A stretch of DNA of 48,644 nucleotides from Corynebacterium sp. HMSC074A01 (GTDB lineage Bacteria; Actinomycetota; Actinomycetes; Mycobacteriales; Mycobacteriaceae). Position numbers and translations under genes: made by a program. Shown in pieces: positions 9,417-17,757 of this stretch (within the stretch, counting starts at the first letter, position 1; the number at the start of each line of letters is the position of its first letter). The notes beneath the pieces were generated by a model. It saw only the letters and a list, made by a program, of their open reading frames with translations, searched no databases and was not told the origin of the DNA. The stretch is taken from assembly GCF_001831515.1 (NCBI RefSeq), contig NZ_KV825618.1, positions 168,305 through 216,948 on the forward strand, read 5' to 3'.

Positions 9417-10031
9417 ATGTCCCCACGCGCATCGCAGTCACGCAACCGGAAACGCGGGCGAGGCAAAACGCCCCGCACCGTTCCGGTGGCCTCCCGCGAG
9501 CGCGGCAAGGACCAACGCGCTGCCAAGGCAACGGCGAAGAAACGCCGCCTGCCTGCGATGTTCCAGCAGGACATCACCAGCACCGCGATCTTGATCGCCC
9601 TGGTGATCGCCGTCCTCATCGCCATCGCCGTCCCGCTGCGCAACTACTACGAGGGACGCGCCGAGATTGCCCGCGCGCAGTCCTCCATCGAGCAGCTCGA
9701 GCGCCGCAAGGCGGAGTTAGAAGAGGACATTGCCAAGTACGAGGACCCCGCCTACGTGGAGCAGGAGGCGCGCCGCCGCCTCGGTGTGATGGCGGAAGGG
9801 GAGTCTGCATGGCGCATCATCGACCCGCGGATGTCCCACAGCCCGTCCATCACCACCGACGAGGTTCCCGACGAGCGCTCCTGGAGCGAAGTCATGTGGG
9901 ATTCACTCCGCGAGCTCCCGGAACCGGAGAAACCGGCACCCGCGCCCGTCCCCGCGGACTCGCCTGAGCAAGAAGCACCGGAAGCACCACAGTCTCTGGC
10001 CGACGCCCCGAACCCAGATTCAACGCAGTAA
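9417..10031 (+). CDS. FtsB/DivIC-family septum formation initiator
   Basis: This 204-residue divisome protein has a basic cytoplasmic tail (about 1-50, rich in Arg/Lys), one membrane helix (TAILIALVIAVLIAIAVPL) and an extracellular coiled coil (ARAQSSIEQLERRKAELEEDI). It then has the FtsB/DivIC end motif YVEQEARRRLGVMAEGE and a Pro/Glu-rich tail. It corresponds to Rv1024 and to the corynebacterial divIC gene next to eno. The ATG at 9417 gives the basic N-terminus; the region upstream of it overlaps the end of the CAP gene. Proteins of this family bridge FtsL and FtsQ to the septal synthases. Confidence 0.88.
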   Translation: MSPRASQSRNRKRGRGKTPRTVPVASRERGKDQRAAKATAKKRRLPAMFQQDITSTAILIALVIAVLIAIAVPLRNYYEGRAEIARAQSSIEQLERRKAELEEDIAKYEDPAYVEQEARRRLGVMAEGESAWRIIDPRMSHSPSITTDEVPDERSWSEVMWDSLRELPEPEKPAPAPVPADSPEQEAPEAPQSLADAPNPDSTQ

Positions 10032-10353
10032 GCTTTTGCGCGGGCACCAACCCCAGAAGGATACAGCTGGGTTCCCGAATGGGAGTAAGGCTTCAGGCCG
10101 AGAACTCCTTTGCTCCGGGGGTTAGTGCCCCTTTGCGTTTTGTGCCCTAGGCGGCACCTCAGCTTGCCGAGATACGCAGTAGACCGCCGGACGGCGATCC
10201 ACGGTCAAAAGCTTGCTGGCTAAGGACACGGTGGGCAAGGCCATTCGAGCTGTCCCTGTTGTGCCGGAATCCGCCAGCACATCGCAGCGGTTAAAGCTGG
10301 CCTTAGGGTGACTCTGACTTTGTCCCACCCCGCCCTGTGCCACAATATGGCTC
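10032..10353. other. 322-bp intergenic region with several hairpins
   Basis: No convincing gene is seen between the FtsB-like and DUF501 genes, which are close together in related genomes. On the plus strand there are an AACCCCAG...CTGGGTT stem near 10049-10072, a GGGG...CCCC stem near 10118-10132, and CGGCAC...GTGCCG-type pairings near 10140-10170. A minus-strand open frame (10122-10391) has no recognisable product and overlaps the DUF501 start. The region may be a small RNA, a 3' UTR or a decayed repeat; the sequence does not decide. Confidence 0.35.
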
Positions 10354-10920
10354 ATGCAACATGAATCACCCACCCCGGAGGATCTCGCCACAGTCGCCGA
10401 CCAGCTCGGCCGCGTACCCCGCGGCGTGCTCGCGATCGCCTACCGCACGCCCGACGGCCAGCCCGCCGTGCTCAAGACCGCTCCAAAGCTTGACGACGGC
10501 ACGCCATTCCCCACCCTCTACTACCTCACAGACCCACGCCTCACCGCCGAAGCGTCCCGACTCGAAGTCGCCCAGGTGATGAAGTGGATGGAGTCCCGGC
10601 TTAACGAGGACTCCGAAAGCGGCGAAGCACTGCGCAAGGACTACCTCGCTGCGCACGAGCACTACCTTGCCGAGCGCAACGCCATCGAGGACCTGGGCAC
10701 CGATTTCTCCGGCGGCGGGATGCCGGAGCGAGTCAAGTGCCTCCACGTCCTCATCGCCTACGCCCTCGCCGAAGGCCCGAGCCGCGTCCGTTTCGGTGAC
10801 GAGGCCGTTGCCCTTGCGGCCGAGCACGGCAACTTGCGTGGCACCGCAATTCCAGCGGATTGGCCCTCGCTCGAGGATCTCGGTATCGCCCTCGACGAAG
10901 CAGGGGAGGGGCTTGCATGA
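10354..10920 (+). CDS. DUF501-family protein
   Basis: This 188-residue cytoplasmic protein is the homologue of Rv1025, always found next to ppx in actinobacteria. Family blocks seen are the N-terminal VADQLGRVPRGVLAIAYR, PFPTLYYLTDPRL, and the strongly conserved GGGMPERVKCLHVLIAYALAEG. Its biochemical role is not established. The ATG gives MQHESPTPED and fits the family length. Its stop overlaps the ppx start (ATGA), so the two genes are translationally coupled. Confidence 0.9.
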   Translation: MQHESPTPEDLATVADQLGRVPRGVLAIAYRTPDGQPAVLKTAPKLDDGTPFPTLYYLTDPRLTAEASRLEVAQVMKWMESRLNEDSESGEALRKDYLAAHEHYLAERNAIEDLGTDFSGGGMPERVKCLHVLIAYALAEGPSRVRFGDEAVALAAEHGNLRGTAIPADWPSLEDLGIALDEAGEGLA

Positions 10921-11861
10921 CAGCCCCGCTGACCGTCGCTGCTGTCGACTGCGGCACCAACTCCATCCGCCTGCTCATTACCCGCCGAGAAGCCGACGGC
11001 ACGCTTTCCGAGATCACGCGCGAGAACACCATCGTCCGACTCGGCCAGGGCGTGGACGAGACCGGCCGCTTTAACCCGGAGGCAATCGAGCGGACCCGCC
11101 AGGCGCTTGACGCTTACACCGAACGCATGCGCGCCGAGGGCGTGGAGTGTGTACGCATGGTCGCCACGTCAGCGACACGCGACGCGGAGAACCGTGAAGA
11201 ATTCTTCGCCATGACCCGCGAGCTCCTCGGCCAGATCCAGCCGGGTGCGCAGGCTGAGGTGATCTCCGGCGACGAAGAAGCGCACCTATCGTTCCGGGGA
11301 GCCACCGCTGACATCGACCCGGCCCGTGGCCCTTTCTGCGTCATCGACCTCGGCGGCGGCTCAACCGAATTCGTCATGGAGCAGGGAGCGCGATCCACTC
11401 AGATGGGGTGTGTGCGCGTCACGGAGCGCTTCATGCGTACCGACCCGCCGACCGAAGAGGAAACGGCGGCAGCCCGTACCTATATCCGGGAGCGCATCGC
11501 GGAAGCAGCTGAGGCCGTCCCCTTTGCTCAGGCGAGCACGTTCGTAGGCTGTGCGGGTACTTTCACTACGCTCTCGGCGCTGGCGCAAGGGCTTGACTCC
11601 TACGACCCGGAGCGCATCCACATGTCGGAGATTCCTTTCGACCGCATGCGAGAGGCCACCGCGGATCTGCGCGTCCGCACCTCTAAGCAGCGCCTCGAAT
11701 ATGGACCGATGCACCCCGGGCGAGCGGACGTGATTGGGTCCGGATCGACAGTCGTGGAGGAGCTGATGGACGCCTTCGAGCGAGAAGCTGGTGCGTCCTC
11801 TTTCATCATCAGCGAGAAGGACATTCTCGACGGGATTGTCGCAGGACTGCTCGCAGACTAG
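10917..11861 (+). CDS. ppx: Exopolyphosphatase / (p)ppGpp phosphohydrolase, Ppx-GppA family
   Basis: This 314-residue member of the ASKHA phosphotransferase superfamily removes terminal phosphates from polyphosphate or pppGpp. The N-terminal phosphate loop is AAVDCGTNSIRLLI, the second nucleotide loop is VIDLGGGSTEFVM, and FVGCAGTFTTLSAL follows in the second domain. Like mycobacterial Ppx2 (Rv1026) it lacks the long C-terminal HD-like domain of E. coli Ppx. The ATG overlaps the stop of the DUF501 gene by four bases. The stop shares a CTAG palindrome with the stop of the convergent YtxH-like gene, so the two coding regions overlap by four bases. Confidence 0.93.
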   Translation: MTAPLTVAAVDCGTNSIRLLITRREADGTLSEITRENTIVRLGQGVDETGRFNPEAIERTRQALDAYTERMRAEGVECVRMVATSATRDAENREEFFAMTRELLGQIQPGAQAEVISGDEEAHLSFRGATADIDPARGPFCVIDLGGGSTEFVMEQGARSTQMGCVRVTERFMRTDPPTEEETAAARTYIRERIAEAAEAVPFAQASTFVGCAGTFTTLSALAQGLDSYDPERIHMSEIPFDRMREATADLRVRTSKQRLEYGPMHPGRADVIGSGSTVVEELMDAFEREAGASSFIISEKDILDGIVAGLLAD

Positions 11862-12130
11862 TCCTCGTCGGGCTCGAGGATCTGATCCTCGAGCTCCGGG
11901 TTCTTCTTCCCCCGCAGTGTGCGACCTTTACGCAGGTCCTTCACCTCGCGCATGCGCGGTTCCGGGTCGATCTTGTTCGCGATGGCCTTGCGGGTGGACT
12001 CCACCACCTGCTTGGTCACAGGCGAGTTCATCGCCGCTTGGGTGGCGTTGACAATCTGGTGGTAACGCTTGCGGCCGGCCTTCGTGCCGAACACGTACCC
12101 GGCGGCTGCTCCGACAACAAATTGGTACAT
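11858..12130 (-). CDS. Small YtxH-like protein
   Basis: This 90-residue protein starts with a short glycine-containing hydrophobic segment (MYQFVVGAAAGYVFGTKAGRKRY), as in YtxH-like membrane-associated proteins. A basic helix follows, then a charged, probably disordered tail ending in DED. The ATG at 12130 is preferred to a GTG three codons upstream because MYQF is the usual N-terminus of such proteins. Function is unknown. It is convergent with ppx, with overlapping stops. Confidence 0.7.
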   Translation of the reverse strand: MYQFVVGAAAGYVFGTKAGRKRYHQIVNATQAAMNSPVTKQVVESTRKAIANKIDPEPRMREVKDLRKGRTLRGKKNPELEDQILEPDED

Positions 12131-12231
12131 GGCTACCACAATACTGATGAGGCATGCTGAGACAACGTCATCGCGGTCGATGCGGTAGTTTAAATAGAAG
12201 TATCTAGAAACTGACCCGGCTGCGAGGAATC

Positions 12232-13389
12232 GTGTCTTCTCACAAACCTAAAGTAATGACCGTCTACGGCACGCGCCCGGAGGCGATCAAGGTTGCCCCA
12301 GTCATTAAGGAGCTGGAGGAAGATGACAGGTTTGCATCCATCGTTGTTTCCACCGGCCAGCACCGCGAGATGCTGGAGCAGGTGAACAAACGCTTCGGCA
12401 TTGAGCCCGATCACGACATGGGACTGATGAAGCCGGGGCAGAGCTTGAATGAGCTGGTTTCCCGCGCGATTCAGGGCTTGGACCCAATCATTGAGGAAGA
12501 ACAGCCGGATGTGATTATTTCGCAGGGAGATACATCTACCGCAATGGTTGCTGCTCTTGCGGGTTTCCATCGCGGTGTGAAGATTGTCCACCTTGAAGCA
12601 GGCCTCCGGACTGGCAACATCTTCTCCCCATTCCCTGAAGAGGCGAACCGCAAGATCATCGGGCAGCTCGCAAGTCTTCACCTCGCGCCGACTGAGCAAT
12701 CAAAAGAGAATCTCAGGAGAGAAAACTTCCGAAGCAAAGACATTGTAGTCACCGGCAACACAGTGATTGATGCCCTGCTGACCGCTAAAGAATGGGATGT
12801 CAGCTTTGACGATCAGCGCTTGCAGGCGCTGCAAAATTGCGATCAAAAGGTAATTCTAGTCACGACTCATCGTCGAGAAAACCTCGATGCAATGGCAGAA
12901 ATTGGCGAAGCCGTGCAGGACCTGGCGAAGGCGTATCCCGATTTTGTGTTTGCGCTTCCGCTTCACCTCAACCCAAGGGTCCGCGATGCGGTACTCCCCG
13001 AGGTGGAGAGCTTGGCGAACGTCATCATTACGGATCCTCTCCCATACGATCAGTTCACCGCATTGCTGAACCGTGCCTACCTAGTACTAACCGACTCCGG
13101 CGGGGTCCAGGAGGAGGCTCCTTCCTTGGGGAAACCAGTCCTGGTGATGCGAGAGAATACGGAACGCCCTGAGGCAGTGGTCGCAGGTACCGTGAAGCTG
13201 GTGGGAACTGACCGCAAGCGGATTGTGGCAGAGGCAAGGAACCTGCTTGATCAGCCCGCTGCTTATGATGCAATGGCAAACGCGGTCAATCCGTACGGTG
13301 ATGGTCACGCCGCTAAACGCGCGGTAGCGGCGGTGGCGGAGCTAGTTGGCGTTGGTGAACGGGTTGCGGAGTTTACCGCTGGGCACTGA
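12232..13389 (+). CDS. wecB: UDP-N-acetylglucosamine 2-epimerase (non-hydrolysing)
   Basis: This 385-residue cytoplasmic enzyme interconverts UDP-GlcNAc and UDP-ManNAc, the first step to activated ManNAcA. Signature blocks are VYGTRPEAIK at the N-terminus, QGDTSTAM with the catalytic Asp, HLEAGLRTGN and PFPEEANRK with the two catalytic Glu, VTTHRREN with the His, and DSGGVQEEAPSLGKPVLVMR near the end. The GTG start has GAGGA very close upstream; an ATG at 12256 is an alternative with a poorer site. It is the first gene of the A+T-richer glycan island, and its partner dehydrogenase lies about 13.5 kb downstream on the other strand. Confidence 0.95.
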   Translation: MSSHKPKVMTVYGTRPEAIKVAPVIKELEEDDRFASIVVSTGQHREMLEQVNKRFGIEPDHDMGLMKPGQSLNELVSRAIQGLDPIIEEEQPDVIISQGDTSTAMVAALAGFHRGVKIVHLEAGLRTGNIFSPFPEEANRKIIGQLASLHLAPTEQSKENLRRENFRSKDIVVTGNTVIDALLTAKEWDVSFDDQRLQALQNCDQKVILVTTHRRENLDAMAEIGEAVQDLAKAYPDFVFALPLHLNPRVRDAVLPEVESLANVIITDPLPYDQFTALLNRAYLVLTDSGGVQEEAPSLGKPVLVMRENTERPEAVVAGTVKLVGTDRKRIVAEARNLLDQPAAYDAMANAVNPYGDGHAAKRAVAAVAELVGVGERVAEFTAGH

Positions 13390-13396
13390 CTGGTGC

Positions 13397-14275
13397 CTAC
13401 GGATTTGGCAATTGGTTAAACTCGGGATCGCGCATAAGAGTTGGCCAGTCTTCTCGCAGCGCTACTGCATACTTGAGAATTACAGATTGTAAGAATGCAG
13501 GTGGAGCTGTGTGTCCCTTTCCCCAGTTTCCAAAAAGAAAAGCCCAGTCGTGCCCAATGCCAGCTTTAAACTCTGAATACCAGGGATCAAAGTGGTTGCT
13601 GCGGTGAAATTGGTCGTCAATGTTCTGGACGTAGAGAACATGATTTGCAAAGGGTGCCTCATATAGTTGCACCATATTTGTGTGAGCGTCTTGAGATGAA
13701 GGGAAACCACCGGGCCAACATTTTTCGGTGAAAGTAGCGACTTTGTCAGAGTGATATTTTTGAATGTCAGTCTGGGGGTTTACTGCAATGGCCAGGGATC
13801 CAGGGGTTTGGTGTGAATAGTAAAGCGAAGCAAATCCTCCTGCTGAGCAGCCATAAAAAATTAACGACGTCGCTCCGATACTTGATTGGATATGCTCAAA
13901 AATATCCTGGAAGTCACTTTGTCGAGGTCCGGTCTTACAGCCTGCATACCAACCGATTGGGGCCCCGAGCTCGAGGGCTGGTTCCGACACAAAAAGAACT
14001 GAGGAATCGAGGTCTTCCGCAAGGTGTTGGCCAACGAATAGAGGTAGTGTGACCTGAGCGGGATCTGCTGCCGCGTGGAAAATTATGGTGAGCGTAGGGG
14101 AATTGCGTTGCAAGAGCATCAGATCGAGGGTGGTTTGTGGGAAAGCAATTGTCGAGATGCCAGCTTTTGCAGGAGCTTTCAGAAAAGCTTGCAAGCCTGC
14201 GTGGTGCATTACGACGCCTTGAGAGAGCTCAGCATAGCGTTCAAAGTTGCGATTATGCAGATACTTGGATGCCAA
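13397..14275 (-). CDS. Alpha/beta-hydrolase-like protein of the glycan locus
   Basis: This 292-residue protein has a nucleophile-elbow motif LIFYGCSAGGFASLYYS (G-C-S-A-G-G, candidate Ser near 152), strands typical of an alpha/beta-hydrolase before it, and a possible late His in GKGHTAPP. It resembles the hydrolase-like proteins found among surface-glycan genes (Asp2-type acyl hydrolases are one comparison). De-acylation or acylation of glycan is an inference. The TTG start at 14275 is supported by AGGAG five bases upstream. It is divergent from the glycosyltransferase at 14336 and convergent with wecB with only 7 bp between. No signal peptide is seen, so it should be cytoplasmic. Confidence 0.6.
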   Translation of the reverse strand: MASKYLHNRNFERYAELSQGVVMHHAGLQAFLKAPAKAGISTIAFPQTTLDLMLLQRNSPTLTIIFHAAADPAQVTLPLFVGQHLAEDLDSSVLFVSEPALELGAPIGWYAGCKTGPRQSDFQDIFEHIQSSIGATSLIFYGCSAGGFASLYYSHQTPGSLAIAVNPQTDIQKYHSDKVATFTEKCWPGGFPSSQDAHTNMVQLYEAPFANHVLYVQNIDDQFHRSNHFDPWYSEFKAGIGHDWAFLFGNWGKGHTAPPAFLQSVILKYAVALREDWPTLMRDPEFNQLPNP

Positions 14276-14335
14276 CAGATCTCCTAGGATTGGTGTACGA
14301 GCTAGTTCCTACTTGAAGCAGCTAATATTACGCGT

Positions 14336-15757
14336 ATGAATCCTTACTTCATTGGTCAGACACGGTATAGCCTCTATATTCCACGCTCAGCAGCTTGGCG
14401 GGCAAGTGCTGGAGCGGCATCGCCAGCGGGAGAGGATCAGGTCCTCCCCGATGCGCAGTATAAACGGTATCTTTATGACCCTCTGCGACTTGATTTTCGA
14501 GATTATATTTTTACTAATCTGACAGCACCTGCGCTAGCAAGTGCGGCAGAAGGGCACAATGTTGTTCACTTTGTTACTTACTCGGAATCACTCCCGGAAA
14601 AATATCAAACTTCATTGGAGCGTACCGCGCGGCGTTATCCTATTTTGAAGTTGTTGAAACTGCCTGATGGGGCCAGTGGCGCGGGTGAGATTGATGCATA
14701 TATTCAAGCCAACGTTTCTGGCGTTTACGGAAGATACAGGCTTGATGATGATGACGTACTGGCAAAGCAGTACTTTACAGCAATGGCGCGCTATGTTAAT
14801 GAGCGATTTGTAGGCACTGCGGTTAGTCTACCGCTAGGTATCGAGGCTGTGATGGACGGTGGGCAATATTTTAATTTTCGTGAAGCACACATGCCAATGA
14901 ATTCGATGGGGTTACTGTACGTTTGCCAGGTTGGTGACGATAAAAAAATAATTGCCCCAATCGCGGGACCTCACGATAAATCTGATCGCTATGCCCCGGT
15001 GATATTGGATGCTCGTCAAATTGGGTACCTTCGTTCCAATCATGAAGGGCAAGACAACCTGCTGCGCCACAGGCAGGAAAATATGCTTCCGCTATTGCTT
15101 GCGAATATGGATAGGTTTCCAGCTGTGTCTTCTCCGCAGGTGATCCGGGAGAACTTTCCAGCGGTTAGCGACATTATTCTCGGAGATAGTTCCACTTCTA
15201 CATTTGCCGTAGATAAATCACTCGATAACGGGTGGGAGTTTGCGCTTGAAGGAGGAGCCTCGGGAGTGACTGTCATTCTCGAGGGAGAGGCGGCTGACGG
15301 GCTGCGCGCGCATCCAGTAGCCTTATCTTTGGAGCTAACCCGACGCTTAGGTAGAGTGGCTAAGGCATCTTCTGTCATTGGAGTGGCAACGTCACCGAAT
15401 TCAGCCATCGGACATTTTAAATACTTCGATATTAAACCCGGCAGATTTCGGGCGATGGCAAGTGTGTATTTGGCTGATGGCGTGACGGTGCGTAAAGCCA
15501 GAGTTGTTCCATTGGTTGAAGAAGCGAGGGATATCTCTGTTGCGTCGGTTTCTTGTGTGCACAATGCAAACCGAGCTGTGTTGAATGAAGTCGAACTGGC
15601 GACGGCGCGGCGTATTTCACGACGTGCAGAAGTTAAGAAACAGCTTTTTTCTGTCGGGCGTTGGCTCCAGCCAAAGGTAAGAAAGGTAATGGTGCAACTC
15701 CTGGGACAAGGCCGGACAGATTCCGTCATTCGCGCTGTCGCTGCTAGACTCTCTTAA
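14336..15757 (+). CDS. Glycosyltransferase with DDDD motif and C-terminal beta domain
   Basis: This 473-residue protein is related to the putative rhamnosyltransferase family. The N-terminal part starts IGQTRYSLYIPRS, and RYRLDDDD (137-140) is a likely metal/nucleotide-sugar site. FREAHMPMNSMG and HDKSDRYAPV follow. From about residue 285 a beta-rich region contains GHFKYFDIKPG, and a basic tail ends the protein. A paralogue at 28283 shares TRxSL, YRLDDDD, a CYMP/HMP block and the SDRY motif in the same order. The sugar donor and acceptor are unknown. It opens the plus-strand glycosyltransferase series. Confidence 0.75.
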   Translation: MNPYFIGQTRYSLYIPRSAAWRASAGAASPAGEDQVLPDAQYKRYLYDPLRLDFRDYIFTNLTAPALASAAEGHNVVHFVTYSESLPEKYQTSLERTARRYPILKLLKLPDGASGAGEIDAYIQANVSGVYGRYRLDDDDVLAKQYFTAMARYVNERFVGTAVSLPLGIEAVMDGGQYFNFREAHMPMNSMGLLYVCQVGDDKKIIAPIAGPHDKSDRYAPVILDARQIGYLRSNHEGQDNLLRHRQENMLPLLLANMDRFPAVSSPQVIRENFPAVSDIILGDSSTSTFAVDKSLDNGWEFALEGGASGVTVILEGEAADGLRAHPVALSLELTRRLGRVAKASSVIGVATSPNSAIGHFKYFDIKPGRFRAMASVYLADGVTVRKARVVPLVEEARDISVASVSCVHNANRAVLNEVELATARRISRRAEVKKQLFSVGRWLQPKVRKVMVQLLGQGRTDSVIRAVAARLS

Positions 15758-15848
15758 AGTGTTTTGATTACAAGAAGCCGCTCGATTTTTCTAGTTTTTT
15801 CGCAGAATCATCAGTGTTGCCATTGTATTGTGTGGAGGTAAGGCACGC

Positions 15849-17144
15849 GTGAAAGTCCTTGTACTTTCCCAATACTGGCATCCGGAAAATGGGGTGCCGC
15901 AGCGTAGATGGGAGTGGCTTACTAAAATTCTGCTTGACGCTGGCCATGAGGTAGTAGTCGTAGCTCCGCCCCCGCACTATAAGCGGAAGGTCTCCATGCG
16001 AAGCTGGGTTGAGGCAAAGGGGTACAAGACTTCATTTCAACAAGTCCAGGGTCCGAATGGTGAGTGCGTGCTGCGAAGTGGTTATTTCCCTTCCGGCAGG
16101 TCGATGACGCACCGCATTTTCAATCAGGCGTGGACGGCCGTTGCCATGAGCATAGGAGTTGTGAGGAAGCAGGGGGCTTTACGCTCCTACAAGCCAGATT
16201 TGGTGATTGGGACAGTGCCCGCGTTACCGACTGCAGTTGTAACTTACCTAGCATCTCGACGTTTTGGTGTGCCCTATGTGATTGATCTACGGGATGCCTG
16301 GCCGGCATTATTCCGCGAAAGCGCTGATTGGAATGCGGGAACCGGTGAACCTTCGATCCGCGAACGTGTTTTTTCACGTGGTCCTTTTCAACTGTTGGTT
16401 TCTATCGCCGAGCGAGCCATTACTATTGCGTTGCGGCATGCGTCTGGCATCATTACGACCTCGGAATGCTTGTCCCTTCAATTGCAGGAGGATCTTTCAA
16501 CGCCAGTTGCGACAGTCCGCAACGTCTTTCCTCCAGCGATGAAGCAGCAGGGCAACCAGGAAGTCGTTACCGCAGGATCCAACGCAAGGTTGCGAGTACT
16601 CTATGCTGGTACGCTAGGACGAGCACAAAAGCTAGAGAATGCTCTCAGAGCGGCAGCACTTGCTCAAAAACAGGGGGTGCAAGTTGATTTACATTTCGTG
16701 GGCGACGGTGCCACCTGGGACTCTCTACGAGAAACAGCAGATCAACTGGGCGTACGTCTGCAGCTCGATCACCAAAAATCCTTAGAGGAACTAGACTCCT
16801 ACTACCAATGGGCTGACACAGCTTTGGTGCACTTAACTAGCTGGGAGTCCCTACGGGCTGCAATTCCATCGAAGACGTATGAGCTGATGGAGAATCAAAT
16901 ACACATTAGCGGAGTGGTACAAGGTGAGACAGCAAGACTAATCGGCGACCTCGAAGCGGGTGATTTGGTTGAACCGAACAATCCAGAGGCGCTAGCGCAT
17001 CTGTGGGCGAGGCTGGCCAAGAATAAAAAGCTCCTGCATCGTGGCGTAAAAGCGCGCGAATGGGTGAAATACCAGCGGGAGGAAATCGCTCCACGGAACT
17101 TCCTAGAGCTGATTTATCAGGTCGGTGGTTTCAGTGCGGATTAG
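15849..17144 (+). CDS. GT4-type glycosyltransferase (WbuB-like)
   Basis: This 431-residue GT-B enzyme begins VKVLVLSQYWHPENGVPQRR, followed by a His-rich loop APPPHYKRK. It has a first domain ending VIDLRDAWPALF and a second domain with VLYAGTLGRAQKLE, LHFVGDG and PSKTYELMENQIHI, the acidic donor-binding stretch of GT4 enzymes. This layout matches WbuB-type enzymes acting on N-acetylated sugars in O-antigen and capsule loci. The GTG at 15849 is chosen for its GGAGG site ten bases upstream. The next gene starts inside its 3' end. Confidence 0.85.
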   Translation: MKVLVLSQYWHPENGVPQRRWEWLTKILLDAGHEVVVVAPPPHYKRKVSMRSWVEAKGYKTSFQQVQGPNGECVLRSGYFPSGRSMTHRIFNQAWTAVAMSIGVVRKQGALRSYKPDLVIGTVPALPTAVVTYLASRRFGVPYVIDLRDAWPALFRESADWNAGTGEPSIRERVFSRGPFQLLVSIAERAITIALRHASGIITTSECLSLQLQEDLSTPVATVRNVFPPAMKQQGNQEVVTAGSNARLRVLYAGTLGRAQKLENALRAAALAQKQGVQVDLHFVGDGATWDSLRETADQLGVRLQLDHQKSLEELDSYYQWADTALVHLTSWESLRAAIPSKTYELMENQIHISGVVQGETARLIGDLEAGDLVEPNNPEALAHLWARLAKNKKLLHRGVKAREWVKYQREEIAPRNFLELIYQVGGFSAD

Positions 17145-17757
17145 ATCCTTGACTAAGTTAGATCCACAGCTAGAACAGTATCGTTCGAAGGAATATGGCA
17201 ACTGCTTTGTAGTGATCAAGAACTTGGAGGACCAAGTTGACTTATCCCTCATCGAAAACGGCAGTATGATCACGCAGGACGTTGCGCTCATTGATCTGGC
17301 TGCAGTGGTGGGATACTCACGGATGATTGTGGTCAACGGAGAACGAGAAGCTATTGAACGGGTGCTGGATTCACATAATAACGCAGGAGCAGACTGTGTT
17401 GAGGTTTGGGTGGACAAGAGTCAGCCGTCATTGGTAGTTGAAGTTTTCACTGTGGACGATGCTTGGGCGATTTTGGGTTGTGAGGTTGACGATTCCTGGG
17501 TGAAGTTTTACTTGACTAACAGTACTCCAGAGGACCGAGGGAGCGAAGATATTCGGGAGTTGTTTGGGATGCTTCTGGAAGGTGGGGTCCAGGCGGATGA
17601 GCAGCGAGTGGTTGCCGCTGCGCAAGGCACACTCAATGAGTTCTCATTGCGAGCAGTATTAATTGCGAAAGCAGTTAAGCAGGCGAAGCCGGTAAAGAAA
17701 TTTTTGCCGCACTGGGCCGTACATGTGTCCTACAAGATGCTTGAGAGGTTTCGATGA
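17125..17757 (+). CDS. Unassigned protein in the glycosyltransferase operon
   Basis: This 210-residue protein is not recognised. It is soluble, acidic in the first two thirds (SEDIRELFGMLLEGG, VEVWVDKSQ) and basic at the C-terminus (AKAVKQAKPVKKFLPHW ... KMLERFR). It has alternating beta and helical segments and no signal peptide or membrane helix. Its GTG start lies 20 bases inside the preceding glycosyltransferase gene, and its stop overlaps the next start as ATGA. Its expression is therefore tied to both neighbours, and a partner role in glycan assembly is an inference from context. A GTG three codons downstream is an alternative start. Confidence 0.7.
   Translation: MVSVRIRSLTKLDPQLEQYRSKEYGNCFVVIKNLEDQVDLSLIENGSMITQDVALIDLAAVVGYSRMIVVNGEREAIERVLDSHNNAGADCVEVWVDKSQPSLVVEVFTVDDAWAILGCEVDDSWVKFYLTNSTPEDRGSEDIRELFGMLLEGGVQADEQRVVAAAQGTLNEFSLRAVLIAKAVKQAKPVKKFLPHWAVHVSYKMLERFR

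Noticed and set aside
10122..10391. Minus-strand 89-codon frame between the FtsB-like and DUF501 genes
   Set aside because: There is no ribosome site, signal or recognisable family, it overlaps the DUF501 start, and its composition fits non-coding DNA.
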